Source: Phycisphaeraceae bacterium (GTDB taxonomy: Bacteria > Planctomycetota > Phycisphaerae > Phycisphaerales > Phycisphaeraceae). From it: DNA of 64,000 nucleotides. A model generated the notes under the pieces. The model saw only the letters and a program-made list of their open reading frames with translations. It was not told the origin of the DNA and ran no database searches. This document shows, in pieces, positions 36,142-45,415 of the stretch; the stretch's first letter is position 1, and the number at the start of each line of letters is the position of its first letter. The DNA lies in the NCBI GenBank assembly GCA_020851465.1, contig JADZCR010000003.1:1-64000 (forward strand), given 5' to 3'. The translations under genes and the position numbers were made by a program.

Positions 36142-37173
36142 TCAGATTCTCATCAGGTGTTTGATGACCGCCATCTCCAATGCTTCATAGTCCCTCGCGG
36201 CGATCATCTGCTTCTCCGCCTTGGTATCAAACGTGCGGGCTTTTTCCACCAATGCCAGGAAAATCCGACGACTGTTGGACAGATGTGTCGTCGCGACCTC
36301 TGCACGCTGTGTCCGCATAGCCTTGACATCAAGACCGACAAAGCCGGTCTTGGCGTAGCCTGCCGCTTCAAGCACGCGCACCTGGTTAAACGCCACTCTC
36401 AGATTCGCTGCGCCAAATGCCTTGTCCTGGTCATACTTCAGGCCGTTTTGATCGTTGAGGTGAACGCTCCAGAGTTTGTTTGCCGCCAGTGCAAAGGCCA
36501 TTTCATCGGACGGATCCAGCCCTGCGAGAATCGCGTGCGCAGTTTCGATCAGCCCGCCGACCCGCCGGGGATCGCGCGTGCGTTCCGCTAAAGCGAGTGC
36601 GTGACCGATGGTGGGAATGTAAGCATGGTCCATCGGTTCGTTGGGCTTGGGTTCGATGGCGATGCGAATCTTCTTGTCATACGCGAGGATCGCATCAATG
36701 GCTTCCACGAGCCAGCGATGGGCATCGATCGCCCGCTTGGCTTCGCGGATGTAGGTGCCCTCCCGCGCCAGCCAGAGAACCATGAGATTGCAACCGAGTT
36801 CGCGGCCGACATCCACACATCGCTTTGACCGCTCGATCGCCCACTTCCGCACCGCGGGATCATTGGCGGTGTAGCCGCCATCGATCCCCTTGGAATTTTC
36901 CCACAGTCGCGGCGCGACAATCTCCGCCACCAGACCTTCACCCGCGATGGCTCGCTTCATTTCCTTTGCCTGTTTCTTCAACTCCGCCGCTGACTTTTCC
37001 TCGATATTCGGCACAGCGTCGTCATCGTGAAACTGAACACCGTCGAAGCCGAGCTTTTTGTAAAACGAAAGTTTCCGGGCGAACTCGACGGACGGGCGCA
37101 CCGTCGGACCGAACGGGTCCGCGCCTTCATGGATGTTCCAGGGACCGAACGAGAAGCGATAGTTTGTAGCCAT
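36142..37173 (-). CDS. Xylose isomerase-like TIM-barrel protein with altered metal ligand
   Basis: 343 residues, shorter than the usual 390 because the C-terminal arm is reduced. It aligns with class I XylA: FGPWNIHEGADPFG, FHDDD (H49, D52), the catalytic EPKPNEP (E174, K176), E210 and H213 in IETAH, DQD (D248, D250) and D282 in LDVKAMR. The position of the metal ligand Asp245 of Actinoplanes or Streptomyces XylA is H238 here (VHLND against HIDLN). Aldose-ketose isomerase activity is likely, but the substrate may not be xylose. No xylulokinase or sugar transporter is adjacent. Confidence 0.82.
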   Translation of the reverse strand: MATNYRFSFGPWNIHEGADPFGPTVRPSVEFARKLSFYKKLGFDGVQFHDDDAVPNIEEKSAAELKKQAKEMKRAIAGEGLVAEIVAPRLWENSKGIDGGYTANDPAVRKWAIERSKRCVDVGRELGCNLMVLWLAREGTYIREAKRAIDAHRWLVEAIDAILAYDKKIRIAIEPKPNEPMDHAYIPTIGHALALAERTRDPRRVGGLIETAHAILAGLDPSDEMAFALAANKLWSVHLNDQNGLKYDQDKAFGAANLRVAFNQVRVLEAAGYAKTGFVGLDVKAMRTQRAEVATTHLSNSRRIFLALVEKARTFDTKAEKQMIAARDYEALEMAVIKHLMRI

Positions 37174-37302
37174 GTGTGTCTCGTTAATGAAAGATATTTT
37201 AAAAACGACTCGCTACTAAAAACCCGTGGGGAGTATTCTAACGTATGGCCGCTGATGGAGCCGATGGAGACGGTAACAGAAACGAGACTCGGTGAGGTAG
37301 GC

Positions 37303-38088
37303 ATGGATCGAGAATGGAGCCGCAGCCGATTCTGGCTTTGCCACTTTCTTCAGAGCCGACATGAAAGGCTGGAAGTCGATTTTGCCACGGCAAGCAACGG
37401 TGAATCAACCGTCGATGCGGAACTGTACCGATGGCTGGCAACTGACAACGTCGCTCCGCCTATCAATGAAGCCCAATTCGTAGGACGTGCCGCCACTCGT
37501 TATGCGGATGATCCCGCTTTTGTGCAGTGTTTACGACTCATGATTAAGGAGCGTCAGGCTCACGCGCTGTTGATCGATCAATTGCGCAGCAGATCCGATA
37601 TCGCCACCCGCGCACGCAGCATAAGGACCAGAACAATCGCTGGGATCTTCGGCGCTGCTGGCCCGCGTTTTGAAATGTCCATCTTTCTCCTGGCGGACAT
37701 CATCGACCTTTCCACATTGAAACTCCTTCAACTATCGACGACTGACTCTGTCATTCGGAATACGTGCGAGGCGATCCGTCACGACCGGGCAACCCATATC
37801 GCATTTCTGGCTGAGCGGCTCACGGTGGAACTTGCTGATCTGAACTTCATCCGCAGAAATCTCCGCCGCCTGCGATTGCGCGGGCTTTTCGCAGCCATCC
37901 TCGCGGATGCCGGATACCGACGGGGACGTCTGCTCCGTGCGTGCGGCTCGACACAGCGGAGCTTTGTCGGTAACAGCTGGCGATCATTTCAACAGGTTCT
38001 CGAACAGATGGTTCCCTATCATCGTGATGCGCTAGTGAATGCCCTGCTCATGCAACGTGAAAAGCCATACGAAAAACCGAGGTTGTGA
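37303..38088 (+). CDS. Ferritin-like fold protein, function unknown
   Basis: 261 residues from ATG 37303 (GAGG five bases upstream); ATG 37255 and 37264 are less likely. The helical middle has two ferritin-like helices: LRLMIKERQAHALLIDQL (E..H) and AIRHDRATHIAFLAERL (D...H). The second usual glutamate is replaced (HDRATH), so iron binding may be weak or lost. The arginine-rich tail after residue 185 is unusual. It diverges from the isomerase gene. No closer family is recognised. Confidence 0.55.
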   Translation: MDREWSRSRFWLCHFLQSRHERLEVDFATASNGESTVDAELYRWLATDNVAPPINEAQFVGRAATRYADDPAFVQCLRLMIKERQAHALLIDQLRSRSDIATRARSIRTRTIAGIFGAAGPRFEMSIFLLADIIDLSTLKLLQLSTTDSVIRNTCEAIRHDRATHIAFLAERLTVELADLNFIRRNLRRLRLRGLFAAILADAGYRRGRLLRACGSTQRSFVGNSWRSFQQVLEQMVPYHRDALVNALLMQREKPYEKPRL

Positions 38089-38147
38089 CAGGTTGTTTGA
38101 GACGAACGCCGCCTTTGGCCGACAGGCAGCCGTCTCTGCATTCCAGC

Positions 38148-39488
38148 TCAAGGCATGCGCAACAGCGCGTAATAGCTGCCATCCTGATAAGACGGCCCGC
38201 GTCCCGACGGCAGAGTCAGCGATTCACTAACCATCGTTGCACCAAACCTGTCGCAGAACCATTGCGCCTGATCCTGATTTTCACCGCGATCAAGACTGCA
38301 CGTGCTGTACAGGACATGCGCACCCGCGCGAAGCATAGATCGTGACTGCTCAAGTATTCGCCGCTGCGTACGACGAAGCGATGCCAGCGATTCGGGTGAA
38401 TAGCGATATCGTGCTTCAGGTCGTCGCGCTAAAACTGCCGTATTCGAACAAGGCACATCGAGCAGTACGAGATCTGCCCCGCCCGCCCGTCGGGTTTCAC
38501 TCTCAATGCTCGACGACTGCACCACAGCCACATTGGGCTGATTACTTGCTGCTTCCCGCAGGGTTTGAAATCGCGAGGGGTCAATATCCGTCGCAAGCAC
38601 GCGAGATGAAGGATGCAGCACCGCCAGTTGTCGAGTCTTCGTTCCACGGCCGGCACATAGGTCGAGAATCAATCGAGACTTGATCGCGGCAGTTGATGCA
38701 ACCGCCTGCGTCGATGCGGAATCCTGCACACGACGGCAGGGATGCGATTTCACGAACGTACTCAGTTCCCTCGCAGTCCCAGTCCACACTCCAAACCCTG
38801 CCATCACATGCGGTATGACCAGTTCTTGGGCTGCTGTGAAATCAAAGTCAGGCTCCAGCACCACTACGACGGGTGGTGTCGCCACACCATGTGCAGTCAA
38901 CACTACGGTTAGCGCCTCGCCGAACTGCGCCAGCCACGACTCAACAAGTGCTCGCGGATGACTCGTTGCAACCGCCAGATAGTCCGGCAGTGATGACAGT
39001 GGCGGCAGTGAGTGTCTCAATCGCACTTGACCGGTATCAACGGGCAGAGCGTCAACAGCTGGAATCCACGGATCGCGGCTCGTATCGACGACGCTTTCGC
39101 TGACCCGGCGCAATACCGCGTTTACCATTCCCGCTGCCTGTGGCCGCACCATCTCATGGGCCAGTTTTACAGATTCATCCACGACGGCATGGGCGGGTAA
39201 TCGCTCGAAAAAGACAAGCTGAGCCGCCCCGCTGAGCAACACCCCCGCCATCTCCGGCTGCATTGAGGCCAGTGGTTTGTGCAAATGAAGATCAAGCAGA
39301 TATTCCAGCGTCAGCCACCGTTGTAAAACCGTGCGATGGATCGCCACCGCCAAAGCTGCGTCTCGCGCCGCAAGACGATCGGTGTTGATCGTTGTCGGTT
39401 CGATGAAAGGAAACTGAGCCGCAGCATGCGCGATGGCGGCTGCGGCAAGCCCACGTGCGGTTTGACCCATGACAGCTATACGAGACAT
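38148..39488 (-). CDS. rsmB: 16S rRNA m5C967 methyltransferase RsmB
   Basis: 446 residues from ATG 39488. The first 150 form a NusB-like RNA-binding domain (VDESVKLAHEMVRPQAAGMV, NAVLRR). The SAM-binding core has LDLCAGRGTKTRQLA, ATDIDPSR, motif IV VLLDVPCSNTAVLARRPEAR and motif VI YSTCSLDRGEN with the nucleophilic cysteine. Motif IV reads PCSNTA in place of the common PCSGTG. The product methylates C967 of 16S rRNA. No clear ribosome site marks the start; the GTG at 39542 is an alternative. Confidence 0.88.
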   Translation of the reverse strand: MSRIAVMGQTARGLAAAAIAHAAAQFPFIEPTTINTDRLAARDAALAVAIHRTVLQRWLTLEYLLDLHLHKPLASMQPEMAGVLLSGAAQLVFFERLPAHAVVDESVKLAHEMVRPQAAGMVNAVLRRVSESVVDTSRDPWIPAVDALPVDTGQVRLRHSLPPLSSLPDYLAVATSHPRALVESWLAQFGEALTVVLTAHGVATPPVVVVLEPDFDFTAAQELVIPHVMAGFGVWTGTARELSTFVKSHPCRRVQDSASTQAVASTAAIKSRLILDLCAGRGTKTRQLAVLHPSSRVLATDIDPSRFQTLREAASNQPNVAVVQSSSIESETRRAGGADLVLLDVPCSNTAVLARRPEARYRYSPESLASLRRTQRRILEQSRSMLRAGAHVLYSTCSLDRGENQDQAQWFCDRFGATMVSESLTLPSGRGPSYQDGSYYALLRMP

Positions 39489-39581
39489 GCGAACATCGTA
39501 GGGCAAGGCGACGGTTGGATCCCATCCGCGGCATCTATCCACTATTTGATTTGCAAAGCCTGTAGATGTCAGAGGACGACG

Positions 39582-41282
39582 CTAGGCGGTCACCCCTGAA
39601 TGAGTCTGGCTTGGCGGCGGAGGCACCAGTGCTTTACGTACTTCCTCGAGTAGTTGCTCCACTTTGAACGGCTTGAACATGACACTCGACAAGCCTTCCT
39701 GGCTGGCGCGGACGATCGAGTGATGGGGGTCATATCCAAAGCCGGTCATCAGGATCACCGGCAAGTCCTCACGCCGACGACGGGCTGCGGCGAAAATTTC
39801 ATATCCCGTACGATGCGGCATCTTGATGTCAGAAATGATCAGATCAAAGTCCTGCTGCTCGAGCAGATTGATCGCTTCGTAGCCATCCTTGCAAACCGTA
39901 CAGACGCAGCCGTATTTTTTGAGCACGTCATTGATCGTCTGGCGGATATTTACCTCGTCATCCGCGATGAGCACGCGCTTGTTCCCCAGCAACGGATCGG
40001 TCTGCACCTTGGCCTGATTGGCACCCAGAACAGCATTAGGTCCCGCCACCACATCGCGCAGCGTATGCCTCAGCGACTCGACATGGCCGACGATTTTATT
40101 CAGACGGTTGCGCATCGTGTCGTCGCCGATGTATTCCTCGATCAGTGTCTGCGCTTCGGTGATGATGTCATTGAGCGGCTGGGCCATCTCCTGCACCACG
40201 CTCCCGGCGAGTTGACCGGTCGTCGTGTAACGCTCCACGACCAGCAGATTGAGGATGTTCAGTGCCAGCGCAACGTTACGGCCAAAGATTTCCGCGAACC
40301 TACGGTCTTCTTCGTCAAATGCGCCGACTTTCTCCGACTCGATATTGAAGACACCAATGACCTTGTCATAGAGCATCAGCGGTACCGTCAACGAACTCTT
40401 ACAGTGCTGAATCCCCATGACATAGCGGGGATCTTTCTCTGTGTCGTGACAGATATAGCTTTGTCCGATAGCCGCGACGTAGCCGGAGATGCCGTTGCCC
40501 TCTGGCTGGGCGTACAGATCAATCTGCAATGCCTCACGGGGCAGGCCCTGGGAGATGACTACCTCGAGTTTGTTCGTCACCTTGTCGAGCAAGCGAATGG
40601 CGAAATGATCAAAGTGCATCAGATCGCGGCTGTAGCGGATGATTTTGTCCTGTAGCAGTTTCAGCCGATCACCCGGTGACAGTTTGGAAATCATCTCCGT
40701 ATCGATCTTCGCCAACTCGCGGCCGGCAGAGTCGATCGCGTTGATCTTCTGCTGGAGCCGTTTACCGCTGGTGGCTTCCCATACCACTGCGACGACCTGC
40801 CTCACCGCCCCCTGCTCATCCGTGACAGGGGAAGTGATCATTTCAAAATAGCGGTCGTTGTCATCCTTAAAAGTGAACTTGCGGCTGCGCGGTTTATCCG
40901 CATCGCCAGGGCTCATCTGATGCGCGAAAACTTTGCGGGCTTCTGCGCAGGTCTGCTTAACCTTCTCAATGACCGCGGGCGGGTAACCACGCATGCGGTT
41001 GTTCGACCAGGCGCACATGCCGTCAGCATCGACAATACAGACGCCTTCACCGATCGTGTTGAGCACCAGGCTTGACTGCTGGCCGACCAGTCCGCGTTCC
41101 AGTGGAAGAAAGTCCCCCACATCGGAAAAGACAGCGTGATAAGTCCGTTGACGCAGCGCGTTCATCGCATCATCCATGCGGTCGAACGTGTCCACGTCGA
41201 ACATGCCCGACAGCGCCTGGGCGACGGCATGCTCAGAGGTGACTTTCCCGCCGAGGATCAGAATGCGGGGTCGCTCATTCAT
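39582..41282 (-). CDS. PAS-GAF-receiver signalling protein with inactive dimerisation histidine site
   Basis: 566 residues from ATG 41282; GGA lies eight bases upstream. Domains: a receiver-like N-terminus (about 5-65), PAS (about 70-170, GVCIVDADGMCAWSN), GAF (about 205-345), a histidine-kinase-like helical hairpin (about 355-410) and a C-terminal receiver (about 435-560; D485 in LIISDIKMP, K537 in MFKPF). The helix that normally holds the phosphoacceptor His reads AGSVVQEMAQPL with Q364 at that place, and no ATPase domain follows. It probably integrates a GAF/PAS signal and is phosphorylated by another kinase. Cytoplasmic; no membrane span. Confidence 0.82.
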   Translation of the reverse strand: MNERPRILILGGKVTSEHAVAQALSGMFDVDTFDRMDDAMNALRQRTYHAVFSDVGDFLPLERGLVGQQSSLVLNTIGEGVCIVDADGMCAWSNNRMRGYPPAVIEKVKQTCAEARKVFAHQMSPGDADKPRSRKFTFKDDNDRYFEMITSPVTDEQGAVRQVVAVVWEATSGKRLQQKINAIDSAGRELAKIDTEMISKLSPGDRLKLLQDKIIRYSRDLMHFDHFAIRLLDKVTNKLEVVISQGLPREALQIDLYAQPEGNGISGYVAAIGQSYICHDTEKDPRYVMGIQHCKSSLTVPLMLYDKVIGVFNIESEKVGAFDEEDRRFAEIFGRNVALALNILNLLVVERYTTTGQLAGSVVQEMAQPLNDIITEAQTLIEEYIGDDTMRNRLNKIVGHVESLRHTLRDVVAGPNAVLGANQAKVQTDPLLGNKRVLIADDEVNIRQTINDVLKKYGCVCTVCKDGYEAINLLEQQDFDLIISDIKMPHRTGYEIFAAARRRREDLPVILMTGFGYDPHHSIVRASQEGLSSVMFKPFKVEQLLEEVRKALVPPPPSQTHSGVTA

Positions 41283-41334
41283 ATATGAGTCCATCGGAAA
41301 TTTGACCCGGTGAACGTCACTCGGAACCGATCAT

Positions 41335-42381
41335 TTACGACTTACGGGTGAGGACTGCGTCGGCCATTTCCAATAAAAGCTGGCGTGGCGCGGAATCGGG
41401 GAGCGATACGAGTGAATCTTTCGCGGATTTAACCAGTTGTGCCGCCTTGCGGTTGGCGTATTCAATGGAACCTGTCGCATTCAATATTTGCGTGATTTTA
41501 TCGCTCAAATCACTCCGTACCTCCGCCGGCTCAGCCGCGGTGCCGTTTCCGCCAACACCACCGCTTCCGCTATTTTTTCGGTCGATGAGGTCGAAAAGGT
41601 CGTTTCGCCGGGCACCGCGTGAGCTCAAATAATGGATCACGGGCAGGGTCAACTTGCCCTTTTCCAAATCCCTGCCCAACGTCTTGCCGACGGTATCCTG
41701 CGTACCGACAAGATCGAGCAGGTCATCCACTATCTGGAACGCGATGCCGAGCTTTTCACCGTAATCGTAAAGACCGTCGGCGACAGCAGGATTCGCCTCG
41801 TGGAGAACAGCTCCGAGCCGACAGCAGACACCACAGAGGCTTGCGGTCTTGCGGCGGATGATTTCGAAATAGGTCGGCTCATCGAGCGACCAATTTTCAC
41901 GGTTTGCCAGTTGAAGCAATTCACCTTCGCAGACGGTGTTGGTTGCATCGGCGATGACTCGGCTGGCCATCGGTGTCGGCAGGCTCGAACAAAGATGGTA
42001 CGCGTGACTGATGAGGTAATCGCCGAGCATGACAGCCGCTTCGTTGCCGCGAAGATGATTGATCGTCGCGCCGCGACGGCGCACCTGCGCATCGTCAAGG
42101 ATGTCATCATGCACCAGCGTGGCCATGTGAACCATCTCAACAACCGTCGCGATCACACGATGAGGATCAGTCAATTCACGATCGGGGGCGCTCGCCATGC
42201 CGCTGACGAGCACCAGCATCGGCCGGAGCATTTTTCCCCGGTAGCGTTCGACGTGGGTTACGAGGCTGTTGACACAGGGCAGATCGCTGAGCAACTCTGC
42301 GGCGAAACGCTCTTCGATTCCGGCCATCTCATCGGCCAGTTTCTCGCCAATCTCAGGATCAACCGCAGCCACCATCCGCAT
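41335..42381 (-). CDS. Long-chain polyprenyl diphosphate synthase
   Basis: 348 residues, all-helical trans-prenyltransferase. The first aspartate-rich motif is HDDILDD (D92, D93, D96) and the second is VDDLLD (D219, D220, D223). GKTLGRDLEKGKLTLPVI is typical. It extends farnesyl or geranyl diphosphate, probably to the side chain of menaquinone or ubiquinone. The small residues five places before the first motif (MATLVHDD) fit a long-chain product. A glycine/serine-rich insert of about 25 residues lies near 270-290. GAGG stands nine bases before ATG 42381. Confidence 0.88.
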   Translation of the reverse strand: MRMVAAVDPEIGEKLADEMAGIEERFAAELLSDLPCVNSLVTHVERYRGKMLRPMLVLVSGMASAPDRELTDPHRVIATVVEMVHMATLVHDDILDDAQVRRRGATINHLRGNEAAVMLGDYLISHAYHLCSSLPTPMASRVIADATNTVCEGELLQLANRENWSLDEPTYFEIIRRKTASLCGVCCRLGAVLHEANPAVADGLYDYGEKLGIAFQIVDDLLDLVGTQDTVGKTLGRDLEKGKLTLPVIHYLSSRGARRNDLFDLIDRKNSGSGGVGGNGTAAEPAEVRSDLSDKITQILNATGSIEYANRKAAQLVKSAKDSLVSLPDSAPRQLLLEMADAVLTRKS

Positions 42382-42593
42382 GGGGACAAACCTCAGCAGG
42401 AAAAACCCAGTTCCGCCCGACTATGTAAGCCGGGACATACATACCGCAAGATATCTTATGCGAAGGAAGGCTGATAAAGCCAGCGCAACAACACGCCGTA
42501 TGGATTATCGAAGAATGAAGGTTACCAATCCATGCCTGATCCGCACGAACGTATTTCGAAAAAATATTCTCTTATCGCAACAAAGGTGAACTA

Positions 42594-42622
42594 TTGACAC
42601 CGTGCTATGGAATCCATAGCCT
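42594..42622 (+). promoter_or_regulatory. Promoter and palindromic operator before the Ser/Thr kinase gene
   Basis: A perfect TTGACA (42594-42599) is followed after 17 bases by a weak TAGCCT (42617-42622). A perfect inverted repeat CTATGG-AAT-CCATAG (42605-42619) occupies the spacer and edge of the -10. Placement suggests a repressor site. The remainder of the 303-base gap (42382-42684) between the divergent genes shows no gene. Confidence 0.45.
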
Positions 42623-42684
42623 TCAAGGTAAGCGACTATTCATCATTCCGCGGTATCACGTTGTCTTGTGGATGGTTTTGATTC

Positions 42685-43947
42685 ATGCCCGAAGTGGCTC
42701 CGAACAATCTCGATACGCTCATCGGTCGTCTGGTTGTTGAGCAGGGTTTCGCCACAGCCGAGGAGGTTGATTCCTGCCGACGGGAATTGGAAAGTTCCTC
42801 TTCCGCCAGCGGGTCGGGTACACCGGTACCTTCATTGGCGCAATTGCTTGTCAACAAAGGCATCGTCACCCAGCGGCAGATCGATCGCATCAAGCCGCAA
42901 GAAGAATCACGCACCGATCAGCAACAGATTCCCGGATACCAGATCCTGAGCAAGCTCGGTGCCGGCGCAATGGCGACGGTTTACAAAGCTCGTCAGATCA
43001 GTCTCGACCGTCTCGTCGCCATCAAAATCCTTCCCAAAAAACACACCAACAATCAGCAGTTCGTCCAGCGCTTTTACGCGGAAGGGAAAGCTGCTGCCAA
43101 GCTCAGCCATCCGAACATCGTCGGCGCGCTCGATGTCGGTAAAGCAGGCGAGTTCCACTACTTCGTCATGGAGTATGTGGAAGGCAAGACTGTTTTCGAC
43201 GACCTGACCGAACGCAAGCGATACACGGAAAAGGAAGCACTGGACATCATCATCCCGCTGGCGCGTGCCTTGGAACACGCGCACAACCAGGGATTTATCC
43301 ATCGTGATGTCAAACCCAAAAACATCATGATCACCAAGTCAGGCGAGGTGAAACTTGCTGACATGGGTCTGGCGCGGGCGGTGAGCGACCGTGAAGCTGC
43401 CGAAGCGGAGCAAGGCAAAGCGTTCGGCACGCCCTACTACATCTCACCGGAACAAATCCGCGGTGAAATGGACGTGGACTTCCGCGCTGATATCTACGGC
43501 CTCGGCGCGACCTTTTATCAGATGGTCACAGGGCAGGTGCCTTTTGACGGACCCAATCCGTCATCGGTCATGCACAAGCACCTCAAAGCTGAACTCACTC
43601 CGCCTGACCATATCAATCCGACACTCTCGGCTGGCATCGGTGAGATCATCGAAGTGTGTATGGCCAAGGATCGCTCGCGTCGCTACACCTCGACATCCGC
43701 ATTGCTGGCAGACCTCGAAGCGGTCGCGCGGGGCGAGCCGCCGGTACAGGCGCGACGGAAGTTCGATCTTTCTTCACTCGCCACGCTCGAATCGAACGTG
43801 GAGATGCAAAAGCCCAAGTCCAAAGCCAGCTCCAAACAGCGGGCGGAGGACCTTTTTTCACAGCCGATCTTCTGGATCGCCGTCGCCGGCTGGGGTATTG
43901 CGCTCATCCTGCTGATCGTGGTGGTACTGATGGCGGGACGGAGCTGA
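42685..43947 (+). CDS. Membrane-anchored serine/threonine protein kinase
   Basis: 420 residues. Residues 10-70 hold two copies of a type II secretion ATPase N-domain-like motif (LIGRLVVEQGFATAEEV and LAQLLVNKGIVTQRQI). The PknB-type kinase domain spans about 85-350: GAGAMATVYKA loop, K114 in VAIKIL, HRDVKPKN with D208, LADMGLA (DMG in place of DFG, D226), GTPYYISPEQ. A C-terminal hydrophobic segment (about 395-416) ends the chain with almost no periplasmic part, so it senses no extracellular domain of its own. Substrates are unknown. The N-terminal module hints at a link with secretion or pilus machinery. Confidence 0.88.
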   Translation: MPEVAPNNLDTLIGRLVVEQGFATAEEVDSCRRELESSSSASGSGTPVPSLAQLLVNKGIVTQRQIDRIKPQEESRTDQQQIPGYQILSKLGAGAMATVYKARQISLDRLVAIKILPKKHTNNQQFVQRFYAEGKAAAKLSHPNIVGALDVGKAGEFHYFVMEYVEGKTVFDDLTERKRYTEKEALDIIIPLARALEHAHNQGFIHRDVKPKNIMITKSGEVKLADMGLARAVSDREAAEAEQGKAFGTPYYISPEQIRGEMDVDFRADIYGLGATFYQMVTGQVPFDGPNPSSVMHKHLKAELTPPDHINPTLSAGIGEIIEVCMAKDRSRRYTSTSALLADLEAVARGEPPVQARRKFDLSSLATLESNVEMQKPKSKASSKQRAEDLFSQPIFWIAVAGWGIALILLIVVVLMAGRS

Positions 43948-44190
43948 ACCGCACCGTTCGGCTGAGCGCTTGGCTTGAAGCTGACAAGCATTTCTTTTTT
44001 CTCGTTTCACGATTTTGATCGACCACGCCTGCAGCGCGCCATAGGATGAATCACGCAAGCACGGGTTTGCGTTGGTCGATAACAGATGGAAGGCCATCCT
44101 CCTTCAACATTCGGGGGACTACCCGTCTGATCGGAACCAACTCGTCAACCTCACAACGATCAAAGCCACAAAACGAATCTGGAGTTTCTC

Positions 44191-45246
44191 ATGCCTTCAC
44201 CACTTGAATCGATTATTGCCGCCGGCACCAAAATCTGGCTCGACTCAATCGACCCCGATCTGGTTGTAAAAAACCGTAAGCTCGGTGCCACCGGAGCAAC
44301 GTCGAATCCGATCATCGTGGCGGACCTGGTCAAGACCGGCCGATTCGATGAACAGATCACTAAACTGCGCAGCGAGGGATTAAAGGACGCAGATATCGCG
44401 TGGGGCCTGACCGATTGGCTTGTGCGCAATGCACAGAAGACTTTCGCGCCGGTCTGGGAGCAGACTCAGGGGAACGACGGATATGTGAGCTTCGAGCTTG
44501 ATCCTCTCCTGGAAGACAAGACCGCCCCGCCACACGCAGAGCGTGTGTCACGCTACATCGAGCTTGGTCGCCAATGGTCGAAAGGCCACACGAATCGCAT
44601 GATCAAAGTACCCGCAACACCTGCTGGGCTGGCGGCGCTGGAGGAGCTTGCGGCTTCCGGCGTCACGCTCAACGTCACGCTGATCTTCAGTCCGAGGCAA
44701 TACCGCGAATCTCGTGAGGCGATTTGGAAGGGAGCGCAACGCCGCAAAGACGGGCTTGCCGGGTTCAAGAGCGTTTACAGTATTTTCGTTTCACGTGTGG
44801 ATGTTTACACGGAAAAGCATGTGCCGACACTTTCACCCGCCGCACAAGGCATGGTCGGCATCGTCAACGCCAAACAAATCTGGGCGGAAAACAAAAAGTT
44901 CTGGAGCGACAAAAAGCTCAAGCTTCAGCAGGAAATGATTTTCGCCAGTACGGGCACCAAGAAACCTGAAGATCCCGCGGACAAGTACGTAGCAGCATTC
45001 ACAGGCAGCGATATTGAAACCAATCCGCCTGCGACGAATGAGAAAGTTCAGGCAATGGGTAAGACTTACGTGAGTCAGATTGCCAACCTCCCGGCTCAAT
45101 CCGTGCTTCAAGAAATCGCAGCAAAAGTGGACATGCAGAAGTTAGAAGATGTGCTGATGGAGGAGGGGCTGGCCAAATTCGCTGACCCGCAGAAAGCTTT
45201 GATCAAATTGATCAGCGAGAAAAAAATCTCGTCCGTCGCAAAGTAA
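44191..45246 (+). CDS. tal: Transaldolase
   Basis: 351 residues, TIM barrel. It transfers the dihydroxyacetone unit between sedoheptulose 7-phosphate and glyceraldehyde 3-phosphate. The Schiff-base lysine is K139 in [25 protein letters not shown] and [18 protein letters not shown] are family signatures. Preceded by a 243-base gap with no gene. The family assignment is firm; a pentose-phosphate role is assumed. Confidence 0.88.
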   Translation: MPSPLESIIAAGTKIWLDSIDPDLVVKNRKLGATGATSNPIIVADLVKTGRFDEQITKLRSEGLKDADIAWGLTDWLVRNAQKTFAPVWEQTQGNDGYVSFELDPLLEDKTAPPHAERVSRYIELGRQWSKGHTNRMIKVPATPAGLAALEELAASGVTLNVTLIFSPRQYRESREAIWKGAQRRKDGLAGFKSVYSIFVSRVDVYTEKHVPTLSPAAQGMVGIVNAKQIWAENKKFWSDKKLKLQQEMIFASTGTKKPEDPADKYVAAFTGSDIETNPPATNEKVQAMGKTYVSQIANLPAQSVLQEIAAKVDMQKLEDVLMEEGLAKFADPQKALIKLISEKKISSVAK

Positions 45247-45279
45247 GCGCGTACAACATTTCAAATCGATTGACCTCTC

Positions 45280-45319
45280 CGCCGACTTCGTTGCAAAGAA
45301 CCGGTCGGCGTTGATTTTC
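45280..45319 (+). terminator. Intrinsic terminator after transaldolase
   Basis: CGCCGAC (45280-45286) pairs with GTCGGCG (45304-45310), with an inner TTC/GAA pair in the loop, and TTGATTTT follows. It separates tal from the nitric oxide reductase promoter. Confidence 0.5.
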
Positions 45320-45354
45320 TCCGTCCAACTGCGTGATCAAAGAGTTCCAGTGCG

Positions 45355-45384
45355 TTGACCTGCGCGCTTGTACTGCCATAATAT
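45355..45384 (+). promoter_or_regulatory. Promoter of the nitric oxide reductase gene
   Basis: TTGACC (45355-45360), 18 bases, TAATAT (45379-45384). No FNR/NNR box of the TTGAT-N4-ATCAA type is visible, so control by nitric oxide or oxygen is not shown by the sequence. Confidence 0.5.
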
Positions 45385-45415
45385 TTGGCCCGATTCATTG
45401 CAAAGGAAGTGTTCG

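Noticed and set aside
45311..45340. TTGAT ... ATCAA before norZ as an FNR/NNR site
   Set aside because: The half-sites are 20 bases apart; the real box needs a four-base spacer.
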